A stretch of 39,271 bases of DNA from Tepidimonas thermarum (GTDB taxonomy: Bacteria > Pseudomonadota > Gammaproteobacteria > Burkholderiales > Burkholderiaceae_C), in NCBI RefSeq assembly GCF_007556705.1, contig NZ_VJOL01000024.1:1-39271 (forward strand), given 5' to 3'. The notes under the pieces are model-generated. The model had not been told where the DNA came from. It searched no databases and saw only the letters and a program-made list of their open reading frames with translations. Within the stretch, counting starts at the first letter, position 1, and each line of letters opens with the position of its first letter. Below, one piece after another: positions 36,855 through 39,271 of the stretch. The position numbers were made by a program, and so were the translations under genes.

Positions 36855-38363
36855 ATGGTACCTTTGCTGGATTTTTTGGCGCTGCCGCTGCTGACCGCCG
36901 CGGCCCTGCTGTTGCTGAGTCTGGTGGCCGGGTTGTTCTCGGCACGGCTGGGGTTTTCCTTCCTGCTGGTGTTTCTGGTGGCGGGCATGCTGCTGGGCGA
37001 GGACGGCCCCGGCGGTGTGCCGTTCGAGGATTTTCGGCTGGCGTTCTGGGTGGGCAACGTGGCGCTGGCGGTGATCCTGCTCGACGGTGGGCTGCGCACG
37101 CGCTACACCACGTTTCGCACCGGATTGCGTCCGTCGCTGGCGCTGGCCACGCTGGGCGTGGTCATCAGCGCGGCGCTGACCGGCGTGGGCGCGTGGCTGC
37201 TGCTCGGGCTGGACTGGCCGCGTGCGCTGCTGCTGGGCGCCATCGTGGGCTCCACGGACGCCGCGGCCGTGTTCTCGCTGCTGCAGACGTCCGGCGTGCG
37301 GCTGCGTGAGCGCGTGGCCTCGACCCTGGAGATCGAGTCGGGTCTGAACGACCCGATGGCCGTGTTTTTGACCCTGGCGCTGATCGGGGTGGCCACCCTG
37401 CCCGGGGCGGCGGCACCCGATGTCGGATGGGCGGCACTGCAGGCGTTGGGACAGCAATTCGGCTGGGGGCTGGCGCTGGGTGGCGGGCTGGGCTGGGCGT
37501 TGGCCGACGCTTTGCGGCTGCTGGCACGGCTGACCCGCCCGGGCAGCGGGGTGCGGGCGTTGCTGGTGTTGTCGGCCGGGCTGGCGGTGTTTGCGCTGAC
37601 CACGTGGATCGGCGGCTCCGGGTTTTTGGCGGTGTACGTCTTTGGGCTGGTGCTGGGCAACCGCGCCCGTGGGTCGGTAACGCCGGCGCTGCAGGCCATG
37701 GATGGCTATGCCTGGATGGCCCAGGCCAGCATGTTCCTGCTGCTGGGGCTGCTGGTCACCCCCACCGAGGCGTTGCGCATGCTGCTGCCGGCGCTGGGCG
37801 TGGCCGCCGTGCTGATGCTGGTGGCACGGCCGGTGGCGGTCTGGGTGTGTCTGTGGCCGTTTCGCTTCCCCGCGCGGGAGGTGACCTTCATCGCCTGGGT
37901 GGGGCTGCGCGGCGCCGTGCCCATCGTGCTGGCGGTCTTTCCGGTCATGGCGGGTGTGGAGGGGGCCAAGACCTTTTTCCACGTCGCCTTCGTGGTGGTG
38001 CTGGCGTCGTTGCTGCTGCAGGGCAGCACCCTGCCCTGGGCGGCGCGCAAAACCGGCGTCGCCCTGCCCGACCGCGACGACGCGGCTGCGGCGCGGCGCG
38101 TCTATGGCGACTTCGAGGTCCCGGCCGACACGCCCATGGCGGCACTGTGCCGCTTCTACGGCTGGCCGCCGGTGGCGGACGAGCAGCTCTCGGTCGGCGC
38201 GTGGTTTGTACGGAGCAGTCGGCACCCACCCGTCGAGGGCGACCAGTTGCGCTGGGGGCCGGCCGAGCTGAGCGTGCGCCGGCTGCAGGATGGGGCGATC
38301 GTGCGCATCGGCATCCGCCTGGACGACACGGGCGAGGCCGAAGGGGACGGCGGGGCGACCTGA
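36855..38363 (+). CDS. Cation (K+ or Na+)/proton antiporter, CvrA/NhaP2-like
   Basis: A 502-residue antiporter with about 12 membrane segments up to residue 400. Hallmarks are LLDGGLRTRYTTF, the unwound region GSTDAAAVFSLLQ and the ion-binding LEIESGLNDPMAVF, then AWVGLRGAVPIVLA. The last 90 residues are a soluble domain with VEGDQLRWGPAELSVRRLQD, like the CorC/HlyC-type end of CvrA. The TrkA-C (RCK) part found between in E. coli CvrA seems absent or reduced. GGGGGA precedes the ATG at 36855. A 112-bp stretch (37299-37410) is repeated in inverted form at the right window edge. Confidence 0.9.
   Translation: MVPLLDFLALPLLTAAALLLLSLVAGLFSARLGFSFLLVFLVAGMLLGEDGPGGVPFEDFRLAFWVGNVALAVILLDGGLRTRYTTFRTGLRPSLALATLGVVISAALTGVGAWLLLGLDWPRALLLGAIVGSTDAAAVFSLLQTSGVRLRERVASTLEIESGLNDPMAVFLTLALIGVATLPGAAAPDVGWAALQALGQQFGWGLALGGGLGWALADALRLLARLTRPGSGVRALLVLSAGLAVFALTTWIGGSGFLAVYVFGLVLGNRARGSVTPALQAMDGYAWMAQASMFLLLGLLVTPTEALRMLLPALGVAAVLMLVARPVAVWVCLWPFRFPAREVTFIAWVGLRGAVPIVLAVFPVMAGVEGAKTFFHVAFVVVLASLLLQGSTLPWAARKTGVALPDRDDAAAARRVYGDFEVPADTPMAALCRFYGWPPVADEQLSVGAWFVRSSRHPPVEGDQLRWGPAELSVRRLQDGAIVRIGIRLDDTGEAEGDGGAT
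37299..37410 (+). repeat. 112-bp inverted repeat, copy A (inside the antiporter gene)
   Basis: This segment codes for RLRERVASTLEIESGLNDPM and following residues of the antiporter's ion-binding region. Its perfect reverse complement occupies 39160-39271. Identity stops at 37411, where the two copies differ. Confidence 0.95.
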
Positions 38364-38398
38364 GCGCTGCGGCGCCGCGACGCCGCCGGGAAAAGGAC

Positions 38399-38404
38399 TT
38401 GACA
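38399..38404 (+). promoter_or_regulatory. Possible -35 box for the cyclase gene
   Basis: TTGACA lies 70 bp before the start of the cyclase gene, in the 110-bp gap after the antiporter. No good -10 hexamer is seen 16-18 bp downstream, so the assignment is weak. Confidence 0.25.
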
Positions 38405-38473
38405 CCCCAATCGGTGGTGATCTGTCGCAAAAAACCGACACCACGGGTTGGACGGCGGTGCTACTGTCGCCCC

Positions 38474-39142
38474 ATGACGATGCCTGCGTCCGACCCCTGC
38501 ACCACGCGCCGCCTGTGGGACATTTCGCCCCCGGTGGACGCGCAAGCGCCCGTCTTCCCTGGCGATACGCCGTACCAACAGCGCTGGGTGGCCACGATCG
38601 GCCCCGGCTGCCCGGTCAATGTCAGCGCGATCACCACCACGCCGCACGTGGGGGCACACGCCGATGCACCGCTGCATTACGACCCTGCCGGCGAGCCCAT
38701 CGGCGCCGTGGACCTGACCCCCTACCTGGGGCCGTGCCGCGTGGTGCACGCGCTGGGGTGCGGGCCGCTGATCACCTGGGCGCACGTGGCGCACGCCATG
38801 CCGGCGGGTGCGCCCTGCCCGCCCCGGCTGCTGGTGCGCACCTACGCGCAGATGCCGCAGCAGGTCTTTGACGAGGCGCTGCCCGGCTTCGACCCCGCGC
38901 TGCTGGAGCGGCTGGCCGACCGGGGCGTGTGCCTGATTGGCACCGACAGCGCCAGTGTGGACCCCGCGGCAAGCAAGACGCTCGACGCGCACCAGGTGCT
39001 GCGCCGGCGCGGCCTGCGCGTGCTGGAAAACCTCTGCCTCGACGCCGTCCCCGAAGGCGACTACGAACTGATTGCGCTGCCGCTGAAGTGGATGAGCGCT
39101 GACGCCAGCCCCGTGCGCGCCGTGCTGCGCGCCCTGGCCTGA
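38474..39142 (+). CDS. kynB: KynB-type cyclase / arylformamidase
   Basis: A 222-residue protein of the cyclase (PF04199) family. It begins RLWDISPPVDAQAPVFPGDT, typical of kynurenine formamidase KynB, which hydrolyses N-formylkynurenine in tryptophan breakdown. The metal motif is HVGAHADAPLHY with His58, His62, Asp64 and His68. The usual Thr before the second His is Ala. VCLIGTDSASVDPA and the ENLCLDAVPEGDYELIALPL block agree with the family. No other kyn genes (kynA, kynU) are in the window, so the family level is safer than the exact substrate. The start ATG follows a 110-bp gap. Confidence 0.85.
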   Translation: MTMPASDPCTTRRLWDISPPVDAQAPVFPGDTPYQQRWVATIGPGCPVNVSAITTTPHVGAHADAPLHYDPAGEPIGAVDLTPYLGPCRVVHALGCGPLITWAHVAHAMPAGAPCPPRLLVRTYAQMPQQVFDEALPGFDPALLERLADRGVCLIGTDSASVDPAASKTLDAHQVLRRRGLRVLENLCLDAVPEGDYELIALPLKWMSADASPVRAVLRALA

Positions 39143-39159
39143 AGCGCCTGCCCCCACAC

Positions 39160-39271
39160 CCGCCCCGGGCAGGGTGGCCACCCCGATCAGCGCCAGGGTC
39201 AAAAACACGGCCATCGGGTCGTTCAGACCCGACTCGATCTCCAGGGTCGAGGCCACGCGCTCACGCAGCCG
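39160..39271 (-). repeat. 112-bp inverted repeat, copy B (fragment of antiporter gene at window edge)
   Basis: Read on the minus strand it is base-for-base the same as 37299-37410 and translates to the antiporter's LEIESGLNDPMAVF region in frame. It starts 17 bp after the cyclase stop and continues past the window edge. It may be the beginning of a second antiporter gene copy or an assembly/chimera fold-back. Confidence 0.95.

Noticed and set aside
38156-39256. Minus-strand frame starting like the antiporter (LEIESGLNDPM)
   Set aside because: Only the first 36 codons are antiporter-like, because of the inverted repeat; the rest is antisense to the cyclase gene.

Overview
The window is high-GC DNA that reads as the chromosome of a betaproteobacterium of the order Burkholderiales, probably Comamonadaceae-like. 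The support is gene order: TPR-lolB-ispE-tRNA-Gln-prs-rplY-pth with mutM-mutY divergent, M16 pair-rsmD-coaD-ferredoxin divergent from ftsY, hrcA divergent from nadK-recN, and rpsP-rimM-trmD-rplS. A flavocytochrome c sulfide dehydrogenase pair and a c4-type cytochrome suggest a respiratory organism able to oxidise sulfide. Species cannot be fixed from sequence alone.

Layout. 1-3068 is a decayed mobile region: the tail of a probable IS256-type insertion sequence, an AlpA-like gene cut by it, a broken small gene, a tyrosine recombinase with its own terminator, about 600 bp of repeat-bearing non-coding DNA, and the 5' part of a tRNA-Met(CAT) gene that loses its 3' half at the junction. 3235-9528 holds rmuC, hrcA, nadK, recN and rapZ. 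9417-13324 (minus) is mutM, a dynamin-like GTPase gene and mutY, tightly coupled. 13402-18868 (plus) is the TPR protein, lolB, ispE, tRNA-Gln, prs, rplY and pth. 18935-23232 (minus) is a five-gene run with 4-nt overlaps between most members: two M16 peptidase-like proteins, rsmD, coaD and a 2[4Fe-4S] ferredoxin. ftsY is divergent from it. 24633-26990 carries the sulfide dehydrogenase cytochrome and flavoprotein genes and a diheme cytochrome c. Then come a DUF3422 membrane protein gene (minus), a large PAS-GGDEF-EAL protein with a C-terminal zinc-binding-like (CZB) domain, and the rplS-trmD-rimM-rpsP operon (minus). The right end has a GNAT acetyltransferase, a TM2-domain protein, an AEC transporter, msrA, a cation/proton antiporter and a KynB-type cyclase.

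How they work together. MutM and MutY are the two glycosylases of the 8-oxoguanine system and share a transcript with a membrane-remodelling-type GTPase of unknown role. FccA and FccB should take electrons from sulfide to a small cytochrome, and the nearby diheme cytochrome is a plausible acceptor. The other clusters are translation, cofactor and isoprenoid housekeeping.

The most notable observations are the interrupted tRNA-Met beside the recombinase, a 112-bp perfect inverted copy of part of the antiporter gene running off the right edge (real duplication or assembly fold-back), the CZB-like zinc motif on the c-di-GMP protein, and the GTPase inside the GO repair operon. I saw no CRISPR array and no clear complete new defence system.
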